Shown here: one piece after another, positions 1 to 7,512 of the stretch
Layout of the letters: each line of letters starts with the position of its first letter
How positions within the stretch are numbered: position 1 is the stretch's first letter
Assembly (NCBI RefSeq): GCF_016586355.1
Contig: NZ_BLYI01000026.1
Coordinates: 1-33,689 of the forward strand
From: Anaerostipes butyraticus
GTDB lineage: Bacteria > Bacillota > Clostridia > Lachnospirales > Lachnospiraceae
DNA: 33,689 bases
Reading direction: 5' to 3'
Program-made: the position numbers and the translations under genes
Notes under the pieces: generated by a model
Database searches by the model: none
What the model was told of the DNA's origin: nothing
The model's input: only the letters and a program-made list of their open reading frames with translations

Positions 1-226
1 CCTGGTTGAATGGTGTTCCGCCCCATAAGTCTACCATGATCAGAACCTGGTCAGGGTCGTCAAAAGAAGCAACGGCTTCTTCCATCTTGGCACGGATATC
101 CGCCGGTCCTTCACTCGGCTGTAATGTAACAGCCGCAACATTCGGCTGGTCACCGAAGATCATGGATCCTGACTGAAGGATTCCCTTGGCGAAATCACCA
201 TGTGTAGCAAGAATAATTCCTACCAT
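1..226 (-). CDS. PTS mannose-family EIIA component (partial, runs off left edge)
   Basis: The N-terminal 75 residues of a mannose-class phosphotransferase EIIA (or EIIAB) protein, cut by the window edge. It starts [15 protein letters not shown], with the His of ATHG (residue 9) at the position phosphorylated by HPr in this family. Near the edge [11 protein letters not shown] matches the family's DLxGGSPFN loop. The family is cytoplasmic and passes phosphate to EIIB during sugar uptake. The ATG at 226 has GGAGG about nine bases upstream; a second ATG at 233 is in another frame. It lies downstream of the antiterminator gene at 434-1264 and behind its own RAT/terminator, so its expression is probably sugar-induced by antitermination. 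The substrate cannot be told, because EIIC and EIID are outside the window. Confidence 0.88.
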   Translation of the reverse strand, partial: MVGIILATHGDFAKGILQSGSMIFGDQPNVAAVTLQPSEGPADIRAKMEEAVASFDDPDQVLIMVDLWGGTPFNQ

Positions 227-294
227 TTTTCATATTCCTCCTTTTCTTTGTTTATTAAGCTTTTTATGTATTACACAGGCAGGTGCCTGCAAAT

Positions 295-385
295 AAAAAA
301 AACCTGATCTGAACAAAAGGTTCTATCGTCCCGCTTTCCGTATCACAAAAGCAGGATTCCGAAGAATCCGGGTTCAAATCAAGTT
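295..385 (-). terminator. Conditional terminator before the PTS gene, overlapping RAT
   Basis: On the minus strand the segment 385-372 (AACTTGATTTGAAC) pairs over 14 positions, including G-U pairs, with 314-301 (GTTCAGATCAGGTT), and a run of T follows at 302-295. The loop of about 57 bases holds a six-pair hairpin closed by TTCG (354-369). The 5' arm overlaps the 3' end of the RAT at 382-410, the arrangement expected where binding of a LicT-type protein prevents the terminator from folding. Confidence 0.85.
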
Positions 386-410
386 TAGCCTGCATTACCA
401 GTAACAATCC
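382..410 (-). promoter_or_regulatory. RAT (ribonucleic antiterminator) site for the PTS gene
   Basis: The minus strand from 410 reads GGATTGTTACTGGTAATGCA and continues to about 382. This closely resembles the RAT sites bound by LicT/SacT/SacY (GGATTGTNACTG..AAGCAGGC). Its first 25 bases are identical to those of the copy at 1363-1391. It sits 23 bases past the antiterminator gene's stop and overlaps the downstream terminator. Confidence 0.9.
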
Positions 411-433
411 TGATATAATTCTATATAAACTTT

Positions 434-1264
434 TTATTTTGTTGTGACCCGCTTAACATGCACGGTCAGATACATCATCTCTTCATCCGTTACATCATGA
501 TTGCACGTCTCTTTAATATAAGCCTTGATTTTCTCTACACAATCAATGCAGTCCTGATATTTATTGCGGATGATTTCCTGAAATTCAGTATCATCACTCT
601 CAACTTCTTTTCCCGCAAAAATCCTCTGGGCAAAGAATTTTAAATGTGTAACAAATCTTTCATAGAAAACAGATTCCTTATCAATCCGATCTCCGAAACA
701 TTCGTCAACGATATCCAGAATATGATTCACAAATTTCGTCATGGAAACCATGGACGTCATATCCAGATCCAGTTCCGCATTCACAATATGGAGCGCAATA
801 AACGCCGCCTCGTCCTGCGGGAGGGTAACCTTCAGCTTCTTTTCAATCATTCCGATCGCTGCTTTTCCGATCAGATACTCCTGATAATAAAACTTCTTTA
901 TCTCCCATAGGAAAGGATTCTGAAACGGAACCCCCATCTTCACTCTCTCAATAGCAAAATTGATATGATCTGTCAGGGAAATATAGATGTTATCATTGAT
1001 GTTCTTCTGAAGCCGGTCTTTGGCATACTGAATAATCTCATTGCATACTTTCAGGCGTTCAATCGGTATATTGGCTGCCATCTCCTGAAACCGGTGCGTC
1101 ATCCCATGATCCTTCATGATATATGTCTTCTCTATCTTTTTAGGATCTATAGTCTGCCCCGCATGCTTCTGGAAACCCAGGCCCTTTCCCATCAAAACAA
1201 CTTCTCGCTGGCTGTCATCTCTTGAAACTACAATATTATTGTTGATAACTTTTGTAATTTTCAC
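434..1264 (-). CDS. LicT/BglG-family transcription antiterminator
   Basis: 276-residue RNA-binding antiterminator. Residues 1-55 form the co-antiterminator domain (MKITKVINNNIVVS..), followed by PRD1 (about 65-170) and PRD2 (about 171-276). The four phosphorylation histidines are all present: H100 (TDH), H159 (IALH), H207 (VTH) and H269 (TVH), the same numbering as Bacillus LicT. In this family, PTS phosphorylation of the PRDs switches dimerisation and RNA binding. The gene has a RAT and terminator in its own leader (1315-1391) and another between it and the PTS gene, so it likely autoregulates and induces the PTS genes. I do not use the name licT because the target PTS is mannose-class rather than beta-glucoside. 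Confidence 0.95.
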   Translation of the reverse strand: MKITKVINNNIVVSRDDSQREVVLMGKGLGFQKHAGQTIDPKKIEKTYIMKDHGMTHRFQEMAANIPIERLKVCNEIIQYAKDRLQKNINDNIYISLTDHINFAIERVKMGVPFQNPFLWEIKKFYYQEYLIGKAAIGMIEKKLKVTLPQDEAAFIALHIVNAELDLDMTSMVSMTKFVNHILDIVDECFGDRIDKESVFYERFVTHLKFFAQRIFAGKEVESDDTEFQEIIRNKYQDCIDCVEKIKAYIKETCNHDVTDEEMMYLTVHVKRVTTK

Positions 1265-1314
1265 AAGACCACCTCATACACTTACGATATTTTTAAGAAT
1301 AGAAAAATCGGCAT

Positions 1315-1368
1315 AAAAAATAGACCTTGCCCTTCGACTTCTATTCCCAAAATCTCCCAGCTGGTCTA
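1315..1368 (-). terminator. Conditional terminator in the antiterminator leader
   Basis: On the minus strand TAGACC (1368-1363) pairs with GGTCTA (1326-1321), followed by TTTTTT at 1320-1315. The 5' arm is also the 3' end of the RAT, so the two RNA folds exclude each other. The stem is shorter than that of the PTS-gene copy. Confidence 0.75.
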
Positions 1369-1391
1369 GCCTGCATTACCAGTAACAATCC
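1363..1391 (-). promoter_or_regulatory. RAT (ribonucleic antiterminator) site in the antiterminator leader
   Basis: The minus strand from 1391 begins GGATTGTTACTGGTAATGCA and continues GGCTAGACC. It is identical to the site at 386-410 over 25 bases. Its position in the regulator's 5' leader, about 30 bases downstream of a good promoter, implies autoregulation by antitermination. Confidence 0.9.
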
Positions 1392-1420
1392 GCCTGTTGT
1401 TCCCTCTTAACTTAGTTCTA

Positions 1421-1449
1421 ATTCTAATAGATAGATAATTCTTTGTCAA
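1421..1449 (-). promoter_or_regulatory. Promoter of the antiterminator-PTS operon
   Basis: On the minus strand, TTGACA (1449-1444), a 17-base spacer and TAGAAT (1426-1421), a near-consensus vegetative promoter. Transcription would begin around 1414, just upstream of the RAT. Confidence 0.85.
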
Positions 1450-1509
1450 GAAGTTTTTAGATTTTGTTTATTGTTTTTTTATATATGAACTAATGCGGTT
1501 TTTAAGATT

Positions 1510-2292
1510 TTATCCAAGCGCCACATCTAAAATCATCATGATCACAAACCCTGCGGCGAACCCTATGGTTCCCGCATTCGAGTGTTTCCCCTGAGAAGAT
1601 TCGGGAATCAGTTCTTCCACAACCACATAGATCATTGCCCCTGCGGCAAAGGACAGAAAATATGGAAGAAACGGCGTCAGCGCTGACGCAAAAAGTATCA
1701 TAAGAAATGCTCCTGCAGGTTCTACGATTCCTGAAAGCATCCCATACAGAAATGCCTTTCCCTTTTTCATGCCGGTTCCAAGAAGCGGCATGGAAATGAT
1801 CGCTCCTTCCGGGAAATTCTGAATGGCAATTCCTGCTGACAGCGCAATGGCTCCCGCAGCCGAAACATCCTGATTTCCTGCCAGGACTCCTGCATACACA
1901 ACTCCTACGGCCATCCCTTCCGGAATATTATGCATCGTAACTGCCAGAATCAGCATGGTGGATCTTGCCAGAGATTTTTTCGGACCTTCCGGCTCTTTCT
2001 GATCCAAATGGAGATGCGGCACCAGATGATCCATAAGAAACAGGAAGAAAATACCCAGCAAAAATCCGGCAGCGGCCGGAAAAAATGCCAGATTGCCCAT
2101 GGGCTCTGACATGTCCATTGCCGGTATCAGCAGTGACCAGACAGAAGCCGCCACCATGACGCCGGAAGCAAATCCAAGCAGAAGTTTCTGCGCCAGAGGA
2201 TGAATGCCGTCCTTTAGAAAAAATACACCAGCCGCTCCTGCAGCAGTTCCAAGAAAAGGAATCATGATTCCTGTTATAGTATTCGTATTCAT
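1510..2292 (-). CDS. ZIP-family metal transporter
   Basis: 260-residue integral membrane protein of the ZIP (zinc/iron permease) family. About eight hydrophobic segments are visible. The two metal-site motifs are H121-N-I-P-E125-G and Q158-N-F-P-E162-G, and a His-rich stretch (DHLVPHLHLD, about 88-97) lies in the loop before the first motif, as in bacterial and GufA-like members. The likely role is uptake of Zn, Fe or Mn. An upstream extension to 2412 is open but basic and unrelated to the family; the ATG at 2292 has AAGGTG about 12 bases upstream and gives the usual family length. The gene is divergent from the yihY-like gene at 2466. No terminator hairpin follows its stop. Confidence 0.9.
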   Translation of the reverse strand: MNTNTITGIMIPFLGTAAGAAGVFFLKDGIHPLAQKLLLGFASGVMVAASVWSLLIPAMDMSEPMGNLAFFPAAAGFLLGIFFLFLMDHLVPHLHLDQKEPEGPKKSLARSTMLILAVTMHNIPEGMAVGVVYAGVLAGNQDVSAAGAIALSAGIAIQNFPEGAIISMPLLGTGMKKGKAFLYGMLSGIVEPAGAFLMILFASALTPFLPYFLSFAAGAMIYVVVEELIPESSQGKHSNAGTIGFAAGFVIMMILDVALG

Positions 2293-2343
2293 TGATTCTT
2301 TCACCTTTCTTACGATTATTTCCTTCTTTTTTGGTAATATCTT

Positions 2344-2372
2344 ATTATATATCCTGTCCCTTTTCCATGCAA
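2344..2372 (-). promoter_or_regulatory. Candidate promoter of the ZIP transporter
   Basis: On the minus strand TATAAT (2349-2344) has TTGCAT 17 bases upstream (2372-2367). The -10 is perfect and the -35 weak. It lies inside the N-terminal extension of the longest frame, which supports the shorter start at 2292. Confidence 0.5.
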
Positions 2373-2395
2373 ATCTGTCTCTGTCTCTCATAATC

Positions 2396-2424
2396 TTGTA
2401 CTTTCTTTTCAATTATGATACTAT
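2396..2424 (+). promoter_or_regulatory. Candidate promoter of the YihY-family gene
   Basis: TTGTAC (2396-2401), a 17-base spacer and TACTAT (2419-2424), about 40 bases before the start at 2466. Moderate match to consensus. Confidence 0.5.
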
Positions 2425-2465
2425 TAACAGGTTAAGGACGAGCTCGTTTATCAGAGGTATTTGTT

Positions 2466-3332
2466 ATGTTAAAATTAATTTCTATGATCGAATCCATTAT
2501 TGATAAAGCGCAGAAAGATCATATTACGGCGTTTTCCGCTCAGGCGGCTTTCTTTACCATTCTTTCCTTTTTTCCATTTTTAATCGTGGTGCTGAGCCTT
2601 ATGCGTTTTTTCCCGATTACACCTGAGGACATGATCGAACTGGTAAAGACTTATCTGCCGGAACAATACAGCGGAGCGGTCATTCCTATTATAAATTCAC
2701 TAAACGGAAAACTTACAACCACATATATGTCTCTTACAATTCTGACCTTATTATGGTCTGCATCCAAAGGAATTCTGTCGATGATGACCGGACTGAATAC
2801 AATTCATGAAATCGAAGAAAAAAGAAACTATTTTGTTCTTCGTTTCATTTCCAGCATTTATATTGCCTTAATGGCTGTTGCCGTCCTGTTCGGCATGGTT
2901 CTGCTTCTATTTGGAAATTCCCTGCTGCAGCAGCTGTATCGATTCCAGCCGGTTCTGGAAAATCAGCATCTGGTATTTGCCATGATTCGTTTTATTGTAG
3001 CCTTTTTAGTCTTTATGATCGTATTCATTATCATGTTCCGCTTTCTCCCAAGCGACAACTTTAAAACAAGGGAGATCCTTCCGGGAGCACTGCTCGCCTC
3101 TATTGGCTGGCTGGTTCTTTCCTTCCTGTTTTCTATGTATTTTGATAATTTTACGATTTACAATATTATGTATGGAGGACTTACCAGTATCCTGCTGACT
3201 TTATTATGGCTCTATTTCTGCATGATGATACTTTTTATCGGTGCGGAAATTAATCAATATTTTCTGAAATCCAGAAAACATGTCAGTTTCCTCAGCAGGC
3301 ATAAACCAGAACAAAAAAAAGAATTTAAATAA
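2466..3332 (+). CDS. YihY/BrkB-family membrane protein
   Basis: 288-residue polytopic membrane protein of the YihY/virulence factor BrkB family. Visible features are the N-terminal AFSAQAAFFTILSFFPFLIVV segment, a central LLWSASKGI motif, and later hydrophobic blocks with LPSDNFKTREILPGALLASIGW and the C-terminal MYGGLTSILLTLLWLYF, all typical of the family. Old descriptions of the family as ribonuclease BN are not supported for these membrane proteins; the molecular role is uncertain. The start ATG at 2466 has AGAGG eight bases upstream. The Lys-rich tail (about 275-288) is probably cytoplasmic. It is transcribed alone and ends at a strong bidirectional terminator. Confidence 0.9.
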   Translation: MLKLISMIESIIDKAQKDHITAFSAQAAFFTILSFFPFLIVVLSLMRFFPITPEDMIELVKTYLPEQYSGAVIPIINSLNGKLTTTYMSLTILTLLWSASKGILSMMTGLNTIHEIEEKRNYFVLRFISSIYIALMAVAVLFGMVLLLFGNSLLQQLYRFQPVLENQHLVFAMIRFIVAFLVFMIVFIIMFRFLPSDNFKTREILPGALLASIGWLVLSFLFSMYFDNFTIYNIMYGGLTSILLTLLWLYFCMMILFIGAEINQYFLKSRKHVSFLSRHKPEQKKEFK

Positions 3333-3342
3333 AAAACAAAGC

Positions 3343-3387
3343 AAACCGCAGAAGCAGCACATACTGCCGCCTCTGCGGTTTCTTTTT
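3343..3387. terminator. Bidirectional terminator (YihY-family gene / phosphofructokinase)
   Basis: AAACCGCAGA (3343-3352) pairs with TCTGCGGTTT (3372-3381), with a T-rich tail on the plus strand. On the minus strand it is followed by GCTTTGTTTTTT. It lies between two convergent genes and can serve both. Confidence 0.85.
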
Positions 3388-3390
3388 CTC

Positions 3391-4611
3391 CTACAGCACA
3401 AAATGTTTTGGAATTCCATTCTCGTAAGGGATTTCTACTTCGCCCTGGATCAGCGGCGTCAGATATTCAACCAGTTCATCTGTGATATCATTTCCTTCTT
3501 CCGTAATCCATTCAACCGGCACTGTTTTTTCATAATTAGCAATTCCGGATAAATCCGCCAGACTGATTTTTACATGATATGGATGGTTGGAAATTCTTTC
3601 CAGAACGGACATCTTTCCACTCTCACCGCGAATTGCACTGATCGCCGCATAAGCCCCCAGGTTTCTGGATTCCATAATATCTGTCCTGCTCAGCATATAT
3701 CCGGCACATCTCTGCAGAACATTTAACTCTACAGAACGCACCTTACATCCGATCTGCTCTCCCACAAGGCCTTCCAGATATTTTCCAATGCCTGACAGAT
3801 ATTTGTGCCCAAACGCATCTTCTTTTCCAGACTTGATTTCTTCTCCAACATACTTTCCGCTGGCATCTTTTACTCCTTCGCTGACCGCAATGATAATGTT
3901 ATTTTCCTTTTTCAGAGCATCTTTCACGTCCTGGATAAATCTTTCTTCATCAAAAGTTTTCTCACACAGATAGATCAGCTGAGGAACCCGTCTCTTTTCT
4001 GTTCTTGCCAGTGCCGCGCTGGCTGTCAGCCAGCCTGCATTACGCCCCATAATCTCTACGATCGTAACCGATGGAACATCATACACAAAACTGTCACAGG
4101 CAATTTCCGTAAATGCGGTGGCTATAAATTTTGCCGCAGACCCAAACCCCGGACAGTGATCTGTCTCTCCAAGATCATTGTCAATGGTTTTCGGAGCTCC
4201 CATTATCTTAATGTCATCCACGCCATGTTCTTTGCAGTATTGAGATAACTTATACACAGTATCCATGGAATCATTCCCGCCGGTGTAAATAAAATATCCA
4301 ATCTCATTCTTCCTCAAAACCTGTATGATCTTCTCAAATTCTTCTGCATTTTCTTTCGGATCTTTCAGTTTCCACCTGCAGGATCCCAGCGCTGCCGCCG
4401 GAGTCATTGCCAGCAAATCTCTTTTTTCCTTGGATCTGCAGATTTCATCCAGCATAACGAAATTTTCATTTAAAACTCCTTTAATTCCATTTAACGCTCC
4501 ATAAACATGCCGGATTTCTTCGCTCTCCAGTCCTGCATCAATCACGCCTGTGATCGTCGCATTGATTGCCGCAGACGGTCCGCCGGACTGGGCAACTAAC
4601 ATATTCTTCAT
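3391..4611 (-). CDS. 6-phosphofructokinase, pyrophosphate-dependent type
   Basis: 406-residue phosphofructokinase-family enzyme that phosphorylates fructose 6-phosphate to fructose 1,6-bisphosphate in glycolysis. The N-terminal AQSGGPSAAIN loop, GGNDSMDT (D114) and PKTIDND (K141, catalytic-base Asp at 144) are visible. ATP-dependent enzymes carry Gly at both selectivity positions (GGDGS and GxPGTIDND); Asp and Lys here are the known signature of PPi-dependent enzymes, so pyrophosphate is the predicted donor and the reaction should be reversible. NEIMGRNAGW-like EIMGRNAGW follows. The ATG at 4611 with AAGGAGG six bases upstream is preferred over the longer frame to 4668, which runs through the promoter region. 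Monocistronic, ending at a shared terminator. Confidence 0.93.
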   Translation of the reverse strand: MKNMLVAQSGGPSAAINATITGVIDAGLESEEIRHVYGALNGIKGVLNENFVMLDEICRSKEKRDLLAMTPAAALGSCRWKLKDPKENAEEFEKIIQVLRKNEIGYFIYTGGNDSMDTVYKLSQYCKEHGVDDIKIMGAPKTIDNDLGETDHCPGFGSAAKFIATAFTEIACDSFVYDVPSVTIVEIMGRNAGWLTASAALARTEKRRVPQLIYLCEKTFDEERFIQDVKDALKKENNIIIAVSEGVKDASGKYVGEEIKSGKEDAFGHKYLSGIGKYLEGLVGEQIGCKVRSVELNVLQRCAGYMLSRTDIMESRNLGAYAAISAIRGESGKMSVLERISNHPYHVKISLADLSGIANYEKTVPVEWITEEGNDITDELVEYLTPLIQGEVEIPYENGIPKHFVL

Positions 4612-4741
4612 ATAAACCTCCTTCAGTATCCGATAAATATCTTTATCAATTATACAACATTTTGTCAAGACGTTCTGAACAATTGGGTGAAACGCTGCAC
4701 AAATTTACCGGTCTTCCTTTCACCGCCTCCCGCTCTTTTGC

Positions 4742-4770
4742 TGGACGTATTTTCACAATTCATGTATACT
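4742..4770 (+). promoter_or_regulatory. Candidate promoter of Xaa-Pro aminopeptidase
   Basis: TGGACG (4742-4747), a 17-base spacer and TATACT (4765-4770), about 58 bases before the start at 4828. Confidence 0.5.
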
Positions 4771-4827
4771 TAAAATAATAAGACTTGTCATGATTTTACC
4801 GATGATCCTAAAGAGGGAGGTTTCCAA

Positions 4828-6597
4828 ATGAAAACAAATTTATCAAAACTTCAGACTGTATTAAAAGAGAATAAAATTACATACTATTTGATTCCAAGTG
4901 AAGACCCTCATCAGTCTGAATATGTCGATGATTCATTCAAATTCAGAGAATATATTTCAGGATTTACCGGTTCCGCCGGCACCCTTCTGGTGTCGCCTCG
5001 TGACTGCTGGCTGTGGACGGACGGCCGTTATTTTACCCAGGCGGAAGAACAAATTGATTCTTCCCATATTCAGCTGATGCGCCAGGGTGTAGACGGTGTT
5101 CCTACTGTCCTGGAGTTTTTAGACGAGCATCTGAAACCGGATGATATTCTTGGCACCAACGGTCTGTATCTTTCCGCCAATTACGGAAAAAAGCTGGCCC
5201 GAACCGCCAAAAAGCATAAAGCTGTCTTCCGGACAAAATATCGTTTTGTAGAGGAAATGTGGGCAGACCGCCCGGCTCTTACCAAAAACAGCGTATACCT
5301 GCACGACCTGAAATTTGCAGGAGAGGACTTTCCATCCAAGCTGTCCAAAATACGGGAACGCATGAAAGAGGAGGGCGCCAACGGATATTTTCTTTCTTCT
5401 CTTCCTGATATTGCCTGGCTTTTTAATCTGAGAGGTGACGACATTAAATGCACCCCTGTATTTTACAGCTATGTATGGATATCAGAAGATAAGTGTTTTC
5501 TTTTTGTCCGGGAAAACTGTCTGTCAGCTACCGTTATCCCTTATCTGAAAGACCATGGAGTCATTATCATGGATTATGCGGAAGCAACATCTTTTGTCGA
5601 AGAACAGCACGGAACAGTTATGCTGGATCCTGACTGCGTCAATTATCTTCACTATCAGCAGCTGTTTAAATGCAAGATCATTCCTCTTAAAAACCCTACG
5701 GAATCATTAAAGGCGGTAAAAAATGAAACCCAGATCAAAAACCTCAGACAGTATCATATCTATGACGGTGCGGCAATGACCAAATTCATTTACTGGCTGA
5801 AAACAAAGATTGGTACAACAGCGATGACTGAACTTTCCGTAAGCCGGAAACTGGAAGAAGAGAGAATGAAGCAGCCGGATTACATGGGCCCTAGCTTTGA
5901 TACGATCTGTGCCTACAAAGAGCATGCTGCCATGATGCACTATCAGGCAACGGAAGAATCCGACGTACCGTTAAAACCGGAAGGCATGCTTTTGATCGAC
6001 TCCGGAGCTCAGTATCCGGGCGGTACAACAGACGTCACAAGAACTTTTATTCTCGGACCGATCTCAGAAGAAGAGAAAAAAAGTTATACCCTGGTCTGCA
6101 AATCCATGCTTTTGCTGGCAGACGTCAAATTTCTCGCAGGATGCCGCGGAAGCAATCTGGACATTATAGCCAGGGAGCCGTTATGGGAATGCGGACTGGA
6201 TTACCGATGCGGCACCGGCCATGGAGTCGGATATTTTCTGGGAGTTCACGAAGGGCCGAATGCTTTCCGATGGAGAAGCAATCCGGAAAATCTTGATGCG
6301 GTGCTGCTGCCCGGAATGGTTACAACCGATGAACCGGGAGTGTACGTTCCTGGAAAATATGGCATCCGCACAGAGAACATGCTTTTGTGCAGGAAACAGC
6401 GTCAGAATGAATATGGCTCTTTCCTGGAATTCGAACCGCTTACTTTGGTTCCGATTGATCTGGACGGCATTGATTTTTCACTTCTCAGCGAAAAAGAAAA
6501 GAGACTGCTGTCACAATACCAGCAAAAGGTATATGACGCAATCTCTCCTTATCTGACTGAAGATGAGGCCGCCTGGCTAAAACAGCAGCTGTGCTAA
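4828..6597 (+). CDS. Xaa-Pro aminopeptidase (M24B family)
   Basis: 589-residue cytosolic metallopeptidase that removes N-terminal residues preceding proline. Length and layout match the three-domain, aminopeptidase P1-like group: two creatinase-like N-terminal domains (about 1-300), a catalytic pita-bread domain (about 305-530) and a C-terminal extension. The five metal ligands are visible: D391 and D402 (IDSGAQY..TTDVTRT), H465 (GTGHGVG), E502 (TDEPGVY) and E516 (RTEN), with spacings close to those of human XPNPEP1. VHEGP (473-477) is also conserved. GGGAGG stands about nine bases before the ATG. Its last 21 bases overlap the convergent AEC transporter gene. Confidence 0.95.
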   Translation: MKTNLSKLQTVLKENKITYYLIPSEDPHQSEYVDDSFKFREYISGFTGSAGTLLVSPRDCWLWTDGRYFTQAEEQIDSSHIQLMRQGVDGVPTVLEFLDEHLKPDDILGTNGLYLSANYGKKLARTAKKHKAVFRTKYRFVEEMWADRPALTKNSVYLHDLKFAGEDFPSKLSKIRERMKEEGANGYFLSSLPDIAWLFNLRGDDIKCTPVFYSYVWISEDKCFLFVRENCLSATVIPYLKDHGVIIMDYAEATSFVEEQHGTVMLDPDCVNYLHYQQLFKCKIIPLKNPTESLKAVKNETQIKNLRQYHIYDGAAMTKFIYWLKTKIGTTAMTELSVSRKLEEERMKQPDYMGPSFDTICAYKEHAAMMHYQATEESDVPLKPEGMLLIDSGAQYPGGTTDVTRTFILGPISEEEKKSYTLVCKSMLLLADVKFLAGCRGSNLDIIAREPLWECGLDYRCGTGHGVGYFLGVHEGPNAFRWRSNPENLDAVLLPGMVTTDEPGVYVPGKYGIRTENMLLCRKQRQNEYGSFLEFEPLTLVPIDLDGIDFSLLSEKEKRLLSQYQQKVYDAISPYLTEDEAAWLKQQLC

Positions 6598-7503
6598 ATA
6601 AATCATTGCAGGCATGGTAACAGCCGCGCATACAGTTGATTCCGCAAACAATTCTGCCGCATAGCCGACATCTCTATGATATTTTACAGCGAACATCGTT
6701 GAAATTGCTGCTGTCGGAGCCGATATCCCCATGGCCGTGACCAGACGGATCTCTTCCGGCACCGGCACAAAAGACAATAATATAATAACAACCGCAGGCA
6801 CTGCGATCAGACGAAGGAACAGCATCCAGTACATCCTTGGTCTGCGCAGTGCTTTTCCAATATGAGTCTGAGCTATGGCAGTTCCGGATACCAGCATGGC
6901 CAGCGGCGTGTTCATTGACCCCACAGATTCCAGGGATTCTTCCAGCATTCCCGGAATCCGGATGTTAAGGACAAAACAGATCATTCCCAGCGTCAGCGCA
7001 AGAATGACCGGAGCTTTCAGGACCTGTATGAGAGATTCCTTTCGAAATCCCCCTCCTTTCATGGAAGTCACTCCATGAGACCAGATCAGAAAATTCTGGG
7101 CACACATAAATGCTGTAATATAGATCACTCCATTTCCCCCAAACATCGCCTGAGCAATCGGCACTCCCATAAATCCGCAGTTAGGATATATAACGTGAAA
7201 CCGTTCCAGAATCCTTTGTTCCTGTTTTCCTCCGCGAACCAAAAGATATGCGGCCCCCATCGCAACGATATGGGCCGCAGCTGCCAGAACAAAAGAAACA
7301 ATGATTCCATACAGAATCTGTCTGTCATATTCTATTTGAAACGAAGTGAAAATAACACAGGGAAGCACAATAAACAGCGCCGTATCTGACAGCACCTGAC
7401 TTCCCTTTGTCGTAAAGAAACGGATTTTATAACATCCGAATCCAATTCCCATCATCAGAAACATTTTCAGAATCTGTCGAAAAACAATATACGTAATCTC
7501 CAC
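6577..7503 (-). CDS. AEC-family (auxin efflux carrier-like) transporter
   Basis: 308-residue membrane protein of the AEC family, a group that in bacteria exports or exchanges organic anions such as malate. About ten hydrophobic segments are present, with family-like features in the N-terminal half (PNCGFMGVPIAQAMFGGNGVI, about 105-125) and a matching C-terminal half (TAMGISAPTAAISTMFAVKY). The start is GTG at 7503: AGGAG lies seven bases upstream and overlaps the stop of the upstream solute-binding protein, so the two are translationally coupled. The substrate is unknown; coupling to an amino-acid-binding lipoprotein suggests, but does not show, a related compound. The 3' end overlaps the aminopeptidase gene by 21 bases, with no visible terminator. 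Confidence 0.88.
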   Translation of the reverse strand: MEITYIVFRQILKMFLMMGIGFGCYKIRFFTTKGSQVLSDTALFIVLPCVIFTSFQIEYDRQILYGIIVSFVLAAAAHIVAMGAAYLLVRGGKQEQRILERFHVIYPNCGFMGVPIAQAMFGGNGVIYITAFMCAQNFLIWSHGVTSMKGGGFRKESLIQVLKAPVILALTLGMICFVLNIRIPGMLEESLESVGSMNTPLAMLVSGTAIAQTHIGKALRRPRMYWMLFLRLIAVPAVVIILLSFVPVPEEIRLVTAMGISAPTAAISTMFAVKYHRDVGYAAELFAESTVCAAVTMPAMIYLAQLLF

Positions 7504-7512
7504 GGCCGGCTC

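Noticed and set aside
4636-4665. TTGACA and TATAAT upstream of phosphofructokinase read as one promoter
   Set aside because: They are only eight bases apart on the minus strand. TATAAT lacks a good -35 and TTGACA has only TAAAGA at 17 bases; both remain possible, so no single promoter was annotated.
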